Of a stretch of DNA of 14,534 bases, positions 9,032-14,534 are shown piece after piece. Both the position numbers and the translations under genes were made by a program. The stretch comes from XN24 sp964413755. Its GTDB lineage: Bacteria; Pseudomonadota; Gammaproteobacteria; Steroidobacterales; XN24. A model generated the notes under the pieces. That model saw nothing but the letters and a program-made list of their open reading frames with translations. It made no database searches and was not told the DNA's origin. The stretch covers positions 1-14,534 of the forward strand of contig CAYPTW010000065.1 in NCBI GenBank assembly GCA_964413755.1, in the 5' to 3' direction. Each line of letters opens with the position of its first letter. Within the stretch, counting starts at the first letter, position 1.

Positions 9032-9860
9032 CCGAGCGCGCCTTGAGCTCGGCGTGCATGGTCTCGACGCGTTCCTGCAGCGCCCGGGCCAGGTGCTTGC
9101 GGTGGCCGGCCTCGACCGCGGCCCCCGCCTTGAGCCGGACCGTGAAACCTCGCAGCAGCGCCATGCGCCAGACATGCGGCGGCAACGCCAGGTGCCCCCA
9201 CCACGCCAACGCCAGCCCGGGATCCACGTCCGGCCGCCCGGTGTCGTATACCAGCACCGCCGGATACACCGGATGACCGTCACGCGCCGGGAGCGAGAGG
9301 AGCCCGGAACGGAACGGCAGGATGCCGTCGCCCGCGCTGGTCGTACCTTCGGGGAAGAACACCACCAGGTCACCGTCCTCGAAGGCGCGCGCCATGCCGT
9401 TGAGCGTCACGCCCGCCGCTTCCGGCCCGTGACCGCGCTTGACGAACAAGGTGCCGGCGCGTTTCGCCAGCAGGCCGATGAACGGCCAGTCCGCCACCTC
9501 GTGCTTGGAGACGAAACGACACCCGGTGAGCGACATCAGCACCGGGATGTCCATGTAGCTGACGTGGTTGGTAATGAGGAAGGCCGGCCCGGGCGGCAGC
9601 CCGCCTTCGACCTCGATGCGGGCGCCGAGGATGCGGCAGATGGTCCCCGCCCAGAACCGCGAAACCCATTGCCGGATGGCCGCGCGCCGCGGCCGGCGCC
9701 ACGGCCACAGCGCCACCAGCCCCCACGCCAGCGCGATCACCAGGGTGACCAGCAGCAACAGCGGCAGGCGGACCAGGGCGCGCAGCAGACCCATGGGCGT
9801 GACCGGCACGCGCGCGTAGGCCGGCACCCTGGGGGCGGATTCGAGACTCACGGCGCGCAT
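9000..9860 (-). CDS. PlsC/OlsA-type 1-acyl-sn-glycerol-3-phosphate acyltransferase
   Basis: A 286-residue membrane-bound O-acyltransferase that transfers a fatty acyl chain to a lysophospholipid or lyso-ornithine lipid. A membrane segment lies at about 27-52. The acyltransferase motifs follow in order: NHVSYMD (98-104, catalytic His99 and Asp104), a block ending FVKRG (139-143), FPEGTTS (169-175) and a VYPAVLVY block (about 198-205). ATG 9860 is chosen because the longer open frame (to 10040) would overlap the upstream gene and reads as an antisense shadow; an internal ATG at residue 23 is possible. The ribosome site is weak. It lies 41 nt after an OlsB-type acyltransferase on the same strand, which favours the second step of ornithine lipid synthesis (OlsA), but housekeeping PlsC activity cannot be excluded. 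Confidence 0.88.
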   Translation of the reverse strand: MRAVSLESAPRVPAYARVPVTPMGLLRALVRLPLLLLVTLVIALAWGLVALWPWRRPRRAAIRQWVSRFWAGTICRILGARIEVEGGLPPGPAFLITNHVSYMDIPVLMSLTGCRFVSKHEVADWPFIGLLAKRAGTLFVKRGHGPEAAGVTLNGMARAFEDGDLVVFFPEGTTSAGDGILPFRSGLLSLPARDGHPVYPAVLVYDTGRPDVDPGLALAWWGHLALPPHVWRMALLRGFTVRLKAGAAVEAGHRKHLARALQERVETMHAELKARSVSYLGTGSPR

Positions 9861-9901
9861 CGTGACAGCGGCCCGGGGCCAGGGCAAGTCGGGCCGGCGC
9901 C

Positions 9902-10723
9902 CTAGGCGATGCGCTCTTCGACCCGCAGCGGCAGGTCGCGAAAGAAGGTTCGCCGGGTCCGCTCCTCCAGCCGCTCGAGGTCGAGGAGGACGAAGAAATC
10001 GATGGTGCCGAACTCGGCGTCCAGCGCCGGCGGCCCGCACACCTCGGCGCCGAGGTTGAGATAGCTCTGGAACAGCGGCGGGAGATCGCTGCGGGAAATG
10101 TCGCGCAGTCCTCCGCTCCTCACTGCGACGGCCTGTTCACGCTGCGGACCCACCGAATGATGCGTGCTGATGAAACCCTCGCGCTTCAGCTGCTGCCACA
10201 CGCTGCGCCCGATGCCCGCGTCGGTCGTGGGCAACGAGCAGCAACCGAACAGGTAGCGCTGGCGGTTCCACAGCAGGTACGCGGCGATCCCGCGCCACAG
10301 CAGGTGGATGACGCGGCCGTTGCGATGCTCCGCGTGCACGCAGGCGCGCCCGATCTCCACCGCGTTTTGCAGCACCTCGCGCGGCAGCCGGCGCAAGTCG
10401 AACTCGGATTCCGAGTAGAAGCCGCCGAACTGTTCCGCCATCAGCCCGGTCTGCAGCCGGTAGCTGCCGACCACCGTGGCGCTCGGCACATGCTCGATGA
10501 TGATGTGGTGGAAGATCTCGTCCCAGGGATCGGCATCGCGCCCCGTGATCCAGCTCTCGGCGAAGCCCTCGCCCAGCTCGCGGTTGAACACCTCGAAGCG
10601 CAGGCGCTGGACCGCGGCGAGGTCACCGGGAGTGGCGCCGAACCTGAGCCGGTACGAGCCGGCGGCGCGGTCCAGCGGCGGGAGGTTTTCGGAGGCGACG
10701 GGGTAAGGCGTTGCGTGGGTCAA
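9902..10723 (-). CDS. GNAT-type N-acyltransferase, OlsB-like (PF13444)
   Basis: 273 residues from the chosen start. Core features are YRLRFGATPGDLAAVQRLRFEVFN (near 24-45), a GRDADPWDEIFHHIIIEH acidic/His block, VVGSYRLQTG, AVEIGRACVHAEHRNG and LPPLFQSYLNLGAEVCGPPALD. These match the acyl-ACP-dependent N-acyltransferases that include OlsB, which makes lyso-ornithine lipid. There is no in-frame ATG near the N-terminus, so translation must start at TTG or GTG. Candidates are TTG 10777, GTG 10756, GTG 10741 and TTG 10723. I prefer 10723 because GGTGG lies about six bases before it, codons upstream are unlike the rest (including a rare ATA), and a candidate promoter fits there. The partner acyltransferase follows 41 nt later. 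Family assignment is firm; the acceptor (ornithine or another amino acid) is inferred. Confidence 0.85.
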   Translation of the reverse strand: MTHATPYPVASENLPPLDRAAGSYRLRFGATPGDLAAVQRLRFEVFNRELGEGFAESWITGRDADPWDEIFHHIIIEHVPSATVVGSYRLQTGLMAEQFGGFYSESEFDLRRLPREVLQNAVEIGRACVHAEHRNGRVIHLLWRGIAAYLLWNRQRYLFGCCSLPTTDAGIGRSVWQQLKREGFISTHHSVGPQREQAVAVRSGGLRDISRSDLPPLFQSYLNLGAEVCGPPALDAEFGTIDFFVLLDLERLEERTRRTFFRDLPLRVEERIA

Positions 10724-10742
10724 AATGCGGCCACCGTGCACG

Positions 10743-10771
10743 GATATGCCGCGCACGGTAAGGCCGCTCAA
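10743..10771 (-). promoter_or_regulatory. Candidate promoter for the OlsB-like gene
   Basis: On the minus strand TTGAGC (10771-10766) and CATATC (10748-10743) are 17 bp apart. The -35 box matches 4 of 6 and the -10 box 3 of 6 consensus bases. It would fire just ahead of the TTG start at 10723 and allow transcription independent of the small lipoprotein gene upstream. Confidence 0.2.
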
Positions 10772-10816
10772 TGACAACGGGTTTACGCCGTCGTTGCGAT
10801 TCCGGGTCGGGCGCCT

Positions 10817-11068
10817 TCAGTCCTTGTTGTCGGGCAGCTCGATGGTATAGCTGGCCTTCGCGGTGCTCTCGACGCGCCTGGTGGGCGGGTTCACCCAGAT
10901 GATCTTTACCGGCATGCCCCGCGCCGATCTCTCCACGGTCGCGACGTACTCGCGGTCCACCTTGTGCCGCGCGACGGCCTCATCGGCCGGTCTCACCCCG
11001 GCACATCCCGACACCAGCATCCCTGCGGCCACGGCCGGCAAAATCAATATCAACCTGGACGCTTTCAT
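10817..11068 (-). CDS. Small putative lipoprotein, 83 aa
   Basis: Residues 1-22 form a lipoprotein signal: MKASR, a hydrophobic stretch, then LVSGC with Cys22 as the predicted lipidation site. The mature part is about 62 residues, charged and partly beta-like (PVKIIWVNPPTRRV..., ASYTIELPDNKD), with no family I recognise. ATG 11068 has a strong AGGAGG ribosome site six bases upstream. It precedes the acyltransferase pair on the same strand, about 93 nt ahead of the preferred OlsB start (40 nt from the longest frame), so the three may share a transcript. A candidate promoter lies about 78 nt upstream of its start. Function is unknown. Confidence 0.8.
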   Translation of the reverse strand: MKASRLILILPAVAAGMLVSGCAGVRPADEAVARHKVDREYVATVERSARGMPVKIIWVNPPTRRVESTAKASYTIELPDNKD

Positions 11069-11097
11069 GGGGACCTCCTCTCGCTCATGGGCCCTGC

Positions 11098-11144
11098 ATC
11101 GCCATCCAGCCGCACAACCCCGGCGACCGAGGTGGCGATTTTTT
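11098..11144 (+). terminator. Stem-loop followed by six T (terminator-like; 5' UTR hairpin on the other strand)
   Basis: ATCGCCATCC (11098-11107) pairs with GGTGGCGAT (11131-11139) with one bulge. An inner GCCG/CGGC stem (11109-11112 with 11121-11124) extends it, and six T run through 11139-11144. In the plus direction this has the form of an intrinsic terminator, but no plus-strand gene ends just before it, so it would stop antisense transcripts. In the minus direction the same hairpin would sit in the leader of the small lipoprotein mRNA. Confidence 0.45.
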
Positions 11145-11145
11145 A

Positions 11146-11173
11146 ATCATATTCTTCCGCACCGCGGTTGCAA
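11146..11173 (-). promoter_or_regulatory. Candidate sigma70 promoter for the small lipoprotein gene
   Basis: On the minus strand TTGCAA (11173-11168) and TATGAT (11151-11146) are separated by 16 bp. TATGAT matches 5 of 6 and TTGCAA 4 of 6 consensus bases. It lies in the only AT-rich patch of the area and would give a leader of about 70 nt that contains the stem-loop at 11098-11139. It is the best promoter match seen in the window and could also drive the acyltransferase pair. Confidence 0.45.
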
Positions 11174-11193
11174 GCCGGACAAAGATACGGGAG

Positions 11194-11221
11194 TATGGGT
11201 CGGCAACTACGGGGCCCCATA
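11194..11221 (+). promoter_or_regulatory. Inverted repeat abutting the vapB start (possible operator)
   Basis: TATGGG (11194-11199) and CCCATA (11216-11221) form a 6-bp inverted repeat separated by 16 bases, reaching into the ATG of vapB. Within the spacer and right arm GGGGCCCC (11211-11218) is itself a palindrome. Ribbon-helix-helix antitoxins usually bind such repeats at their own promoter, so this is a candidate autoregulatory site, on position only. No convincing plus-strand promoter was found. Confidence 0.25.
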
Positions 11222-11484
11222 TGAAAACCACGCTCGATCTCAGCGATGCCGTCCTCGAGCGCGCCAAGGCCCACGCCCTGCGCGAGGGCCTGACCCTGCG
11301 CGCGGTGGTGGAAGACGCCCTGCGACGCTACCTGGAGAGCCTCGAGTCCGGCGCCGCGACCCGCCGCGAGTTTCGCATCGAGCCCTGGGGTGAAGGCGGC
11401 TTGCTGCCGGAGTACCGCGACAAGTCGTGGAACGAGATCCTCGACGAGGTGAATACAGCCGGGGGCCCTGATGATCGCGGTTGA
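11221..11484 (+). CDS. vapB: VapB-type ribbon-helix-helix antitoxin
   Basis: 87 residues. The N-terminal MKTTLDLSDAVLERAKAHA followed by LTLRAVVEDALRRYLE is the beta strand plus two helices of a ribbon-helix-helix DNA-binding domain (about 1-42). The C-terminal half, ending GLLPEYRDKSWNEILDEVN, is the expected toxin-binding tail. In the family it neutralises the partner VapC and represses its own operon. The gene overlaps vapC by 14 nt, the usual coupling for this module. The ribosome site before ATG 11221 is poor (GGGG within a palindrome), which may keep translation low or regulated. It lies divergently from the small lipoprotein gene. Confidence 0.88.
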   Translation: MKTTLDLSDAVLERAKAHALREGLTLRAVVEDALRRYLESLESGAATRREFRIEPWGEGGLLPEYRDKSWNEILDEVNTAGGPDDRG

Positions 11485-11965
11485 CACCAACATACTGGTG
11501 TATGCCCACCGCGCCGACCTGGAGTGGCATGCGCCGGCGCGCGCGCGGCTCGAGGCGCTCGCCGGTGAGCCCACCGCCTGGGCCGTGCCCATGCATTGCC
11601 TGCACGAGTTCTATGCCACGGTGACGCGCCTGGCCCCGCTCGCTAAGCCGACGCCGCCGGAAGTGGCGTTGCGACAGCTGAACAACCTGCTGGCCTGCGA
11701 GAACCTGGTGGTGCTGGTAGAGGACGGCGAGCACTGGCGCGCCTTGCATTCCCTGCTGGAGGCCGGCGTGGTCCGGGGCGGCGCCGTGCACGACGCCCGC
11801 ATCGCCGCATGTTGCCTGCGGCACGGCGTGAGCGAACTGTGGACCGCGGACCGCGACTTCTCGCGCTACCCCGACTTGCGGGTGCGCAACCCGCTGGTGG
11901 CGGTCAACGAGCGCCGGCCGAAGTATCGAGCAAGGCGAGCAGCTCGTCCGTCTTCGCCTGCATGA
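11471..11965 (+). CDS. vapC: VapC-type PIN domain toxin ribonuclease
   Basis: 164 residues with the PIN fold acidic residues in place: D5 (AVDTNILVYA), E46 (CLHEFYATV), D108 (VHDARIAA) and D127 (TADRDFSRY). These coordinate the metal used for RNA cleavage, so the toxin looks active. The normal family end is near residue 143 (RNPLV). The remaining roughly 20 residues are Arg/Ala/Pro-rich and are encoded partly antisense to the convergent phosphomannomutase gene, with which it overlaps by 62 bp. It starts 14 nt inside vapB. No terminator is seen after it. VapC toxins commonly cut initiator tRNA or rRNA; the target here cannot be told from sequence alone. Confidence 0.88.
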   Translation: MIAVDTNILVYAHRADLEWHAPARARLEALAGEPTAWAVPMHCLHEFYATVTRLAPLAKPTPPEVALRQLNNLLACENLVVLVEDGEHWRALHSLLEAGVVRGGAVHDARIAACCLRHGVSELWTADRDFSRYPDLRVRNPLVAVNERRPKYRARRAARPSSPA

Positions 11966-13259
11966 GCGCCGCGTCGCCGCGGCTCTCGACATTCAAGCGC
12001 ACCAGCGGCTCGGTGTTGGAGGCACGCAGGTTGAAGCGCCACTCGGCGAACTCCATGGAGAGGCCGTCGGTGTGATCGATGGTGAGCGCGTCTCCGCGGA
12101 GACGCGCCTCGACCGCCGCCAGCACCGCCGGCGGATCGGCGATGGAGCGGTTGATCTCGCCGGAGGCCGGGAAGGCCGCCATGCGTTCCTCCACCAGTGC
12201 AGACAGGGGCCGGCCAGCCCGGGACACCAGCTCCGCCACCAGCAGCCAGGGGATCATTCCCGAGTCGCAGTAGGCGAAGTCGCGGAAATAATGGTGCGCG
12301 CTCATCTCGCCGCCATAGACCGCGTCTTCCAGGCGCATGCGCTCCTTGATGAAGGCGTGCCCGGTCTTGGACATGACGGGCACGCCGCCACCCTGCGTCA
12401 CGATATCGATGGTGTTCCACGTCAGGCGCGGGTCGTGCACGATCTTCGCGCCCGGGTGCTTGAGGAGGAACGCCTCGGCCAGCAGTCCGACGATGTAGTA
12501 GCCCTCGATGAAACGGCCGGTCTCGTCGAACAGGAAACAGCGATCGTAGTCGCCGTCCCAGGCGATGCCGAAGTCGGCACCGGCCGCAGTCACCGCGTCG
12601 GCCGTCGTGGCACGATGCTCCGGCAGGAGCGGATTCGGCACGCCATGCGGGAACGTGCCGTCCGGCTCGTGCTGGATCTTGACGAACTCGAACGGCAGGC
12701 GCGACTCGAGACGGTCGATGACCAGGCCGGCGCCACCGTTGCCGGCATTCACCACCAGCTTCAGCGGCTTGAGCGCCGTGCGGTCGACGTAACCGAGCAG
12801 GTGCTCGATATATTCCGCGTAGATATCGACCTCGGTGCGCCGCCCGCGCTTCGGCGTGGCTTCGAAACGATTGCGCTCGACGCGCTCCTCGATGTCCTTC
12901 AGCCCGGAGTCGCCGCTGATCGGCTTCGACTGCTCGCGCACGAACTTCATGCCGTTCCAGTCCGGCGGATTGTGGCTCGCAGTGACCATGATGCCGCCGT
13001 GCACGTCGAGGTGACTGGCTGCGAAATACACCATCTCGGTGCCGCACAGCCCGATGTCCAGCACATCGACACCGGCGTCCATCAATCCCTCGGCCAGGGC
13101 GTCGGCCAGCTCCGGCGAGGACAGCCGCACATCGCGCCCGATCGCCACGCGGCGCGGGCCGATGACGGCGGCATAGGCACGGCCGATGCGCCGCGCGATG
13201 TCGGGGTTGAGGTCGTCGGGCAGCCGGCCGCGAACATCGTAGGCTTTGAAGCAGTTCAT
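11904..13259 (-). CDS. manB: Phosphomannomutase/phosphoglucomutase, CpsG/ManB type
   Basis: A 451-residue cytoplasmic enzyme converting mannose-6-phosphate to mannose-1-phosphate. All alpha-D-phosphohexomutase landmarks are present: TASHNP (93-98) with phosphoserine Ser95, the metal loop DGDYDR (235-240), the sugar-selecting GEMSAHHYF (317-325) and the phosphate-binding RASNTEP (412-418). Length is normal (about 450-465). The GEMSAHHYF form matches the CpsG/AlgC branch, so some phosphoglucomutase activity is possible. ATG 13259 begins one base after the TGA of the upstream guanylyltransferase gene, giving tight translational coupling. The 3' end overlaps vapC by 62 bp. Its product feeds the upstream gene's enzyme to make GDP-mannose. 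Confidence 0.96.
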   Translation of the reverse strand: MNCFKAYDVRGRLPDDLNPDIARRIGRAYAAVIGPRRVAIGRDVRLSSPELADALAEGLMDAGVDVLDIGLCGTEMVYFAASHLDVHGGIMVTASHNPPDWNGMKFVREQSKPISGDSGLKDIEERVERNRFEATPKRGRRTEVDIYAEYIEHLLGYVDRTALKPLKLVVNAGNGGAGLVIDRLESRLPFEFVKIQHEPDGTFPHGVPNPLLPEHRATTADAVTAAGADFGIAWDGDYDRCFLFDETGRFIEGYYIVGLLAEAFLLKHPGAKIVHDPRLTWNTIDIVTQGGGVPVMSKTGHAFIKERMRLEDAVYGGEMSAHHYFRDFAYCDSGMIPWLLVAELVSRAGRPLSALVEERMAAFPASGEINRSIADPPAVLAAVEARLRGDALTIDHTDGLSMEFAEWRFNLRASNTEPLVRLNVESRGDAALMQAKTDELLALLDTSAGAR

Positions 13260-13260
13260 C

Positions 13261-14534
13261 TCAGCCGCGCCCGTAGGTGTCCTCGAAACGCACGATGTCG
13301 TCCTCGCCGAGGTACGAGCCCGACTGCACCTCGACGAGATGCAAGGGCACCTTGCCCGGGTTCTCGAGGCGGTGCGTGGTGCCCATGGGGATGAAGGTCG
13401 ACTGGTTCTCGCCGAGCAGGAAGACCTCGTCGCCGCGCGTGACGCGGGCGGTGCCCTGCACCACGATCCAGTGCTCGGCGCGGTGGTGGTGCATCTGCAA
13501 CGACAGCTGCGCGCCGGGGTTCACGACGATGCGCTTCACCTGGAAGCGGTGGCCCTGGTCGACACTGTCGTAGCTGCCCCAGGGCCGGAACACCTCGCGA
13601 TGCAGCGCCGACTCGTAACGCCCGTCGGCCTTGAGGCGCTCCACCAGCGTCTTCACTTCCTGCGCCCGGTCGCGCGGCGCGACCAGCACCGCGTCCTTGG
13701 TCTCCACCACGATGCAGTCGGCCAGCCCGACGGCGGCGACGAGGCGGCTCTCGGCGTACAGGTAGCAGTTGGTGGCGTCTTGGTGCAGTACGTCGCCGAC
13801 GGACACGTTGCCCGCCGCGTCCGCCTCGCAGGCATCGTGCAGGCTGGCCCAGCTGCCGACGTCGCTCCAGCCGGCGTCCAGCGGCACGACCCAGGCGTGC
13901 GCGGTGTTCTCCATGACGGCGTAGTCGATGGAGTCCGAGGGGCATTCCTCGAATGCATGCTTGTCGACGCGCATGAAATCCAGGTCCGCCTTGGCGCCGG
14001 CGATGGCCGCGACGCACTGCGTGACGATCTCGGGGCGGTGCGTGCGCAACTCCTCGATGTAGCGGCCGGCGCGGAACATGAACATGCCCGAGTTCCAGAA
14101 ATACTCGCCGGAATTGACGTACTCGGCGGCGAGCGCGGCGTCGGGTTTCTCCACGAACTGCTGCACCGCTGCCGCACCGTCGCGGGCCGCCGCACGGATG
14201 TAGCCGTAGCCGGTCTCGGGCCGGTCCGGCACCACGCCGAAGGTCACCAGCTTGCCCTCCTGCGCCAGCTTCGCACCGGTCGCCACGGCGCCGCGGAAGG
14301 TGTCGGGGTCGCGGATGACATGGTCGGCCGGCAGCACCAGCAGCACCGGGTCGGCGCCCTGCTCGCGTTCCTGCAGCGCGGTGGCAGCGGCAAGCGCGAC
14401 GGCCGGAGCGGTGTTGCGCCCGACCGGCTCGAGCAGGATGGCGGCCGGCTTGACGCCGATTTCGCGCAGCTGTTCGGCCACGAGGAAGCGATGCGCCTCG
14501 TTGCACACCACGATGGGGTCGGCAAGGCCGTCGA
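13261..14534 (-). CDS. manC: Mannose-1-phosphate guanylyltransferase/mannose-6-phosphate isomerase, 5' end outside the window
   Basis: 423 residues visible. The frame remains open to the window edge, where it reads DGLADPIVVCNEAHRF, and the first 50 or so residues, including the nucleotide-binding GGxGxRLWPxSR motif, lie beyond 14534. The visible part has the nucleotidyltransferase core with LLVLPADHV, the FVEKPD sugar-phosphate loop and EYFWNSGMFMF. A C-terminal cupin isomerase domain follows, with PWGSYDSVDQGHRFQVKRI and a metal-binding QMHHHRAEHWIVV motif. Two activities are therefore expected: fructose-6-P to mannose-6-P, and mannose-1-P plus GTP to GDP-mannose. With the mutase one base downstream, the pair covers the pathway to GDP-mannose for exopolysaccharide, O-antigen or other mannose-derived sugars. 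Confidence 0.96.
   Translation of the reverse strand, partial: DGLADPIVVCNEAHRFLVAEQLREIGVKPAAILLEPVGRNTAPAVALAAATALQEREQGADPVLLVLPADHVIRDPDTFRGAVATGAKLAQEGKLVTFGVVPDRPETGYGYIRAAARDGAAAVQQFVEKPDAALAAEYVNSGEYFWNSGMFMFRAGRYIEELRTHRPEIVTQCVAAIAGAKADLDFMRVDKHAFEECPSDSIDYAVMENTAHAWVVPLDAGWSDVGSWASLHDACEADAAGNVSVGDVLHQDATNCYLYAESRLVAAVGLADCIVVETKDAVLVAPRDRAQEVKTLVERLKADGRYESALHREVFRPWGSYDSVDQGHRFQVKRIVVNPGAQLSLQMHHHRAEHWIVVQGTARVTRGDEVFLLGENQSTFIPMGTTHRLENPGKVPLHLVEVQSGSYLGEDDIVRFEDTYGRG

Noticed and set aside
8985..9905. 306-codon plus-strand frame opposite the PlsC/OlsA gene
   Set aside because: It is a complement shadow of a well-supported acyltransferase, with low-complexity Arg/His/Gln composition.
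9861..10040. 60-residue N-terminal extension of the PlsC/OlsA gene
   Set aside because: It would overlap the upstream acyltransferase gene antisense-like in another frame and lacks family similarity. ATG 9860 gives a normal N-terminus.
10724..10777. Longest-frame start (TTG 10777) for the OlsB-like gene
   Set aside because: No ribosome site is visible there and the codons are atypical (ATA, more A/T third positions). It remains possible, since every alternative is also a non-ATG start.
12072..13394. 440-codon plus-strand frame opposite manB and the end of manC
   Set aside because: It is an antisense shadow with no recognisable domain. The minus-strand genes carry all catalytic motifs.

Overview
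The window is GC-rich (about 70% by eye), densely coded DNA. It most likely comes from a member of the Pseudomonadota, probably a gammaproteobacterium. That placement is an inference from the GC content, the Gram-negative lipoprotein signals, the CpsG-type phosphomannomutase, the bifunctional mannose-1-P guanylyltransferase/isomerase and a V/A-type ATPase operon; no rRNA or marker gene confirms it.

Layout. (1) 1-72: tail of an unidentified + strand gene. (2) 202-8477, + strand: a tightly packed nine-gene V/A-type ATPase operon in the order G/H-like stalk, C/d (AC39-like), I (a), K (c), F, E, A, B, D. Six of the eight junctions overlap by 4-11 nt, and the other two gaps are 24 and 20 nt. Every rotor, stator and catalytic part needed for a V/A-type rotary ion pump or ATP synthase is present. 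(3) 8564-9031, + strand: a lipoprotein with a proline-rich linker. (4) 9000-11068, - strand: a small lipoprotein, a PF13444/OlsB-type N-acyltransferase and a PlsC/OlsA-type O-acyltransferase, which together look like ornithine-type aminolipid synthesis. (5) 11221-11965, + strand: a VapBC toxin-antitoxin pair. (6) 11904-14534, - strand: phosphomannomutase and a 5'-truncated mannose-1-phosphate guanylyltransferase/mannose-6-phosphate isomerase, separated by 1 nt, forming a GDP-mannose supply unit for envelope polysaccharide.

An assembly artefact lies inside subunit B: 100 Ns at 6538-6637 are flanked on both sides by the same 55 bp. Removing the Ns and one copy restores a continuous 487-codon reading frame that matches the family across the junction. 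The gene is therefore probably intact and the gap probably has no real length.

I did not find a clearly undescribed system. The points most worth a second look are the bacterial V/A-ATPase with its cryptic first subunit, short C/d subunit and extra N-terminal hydrophobic segment on subunit c; the gap artefact; two tail-to-tail coding overlaps; and the structured divergent region 11069-11220.
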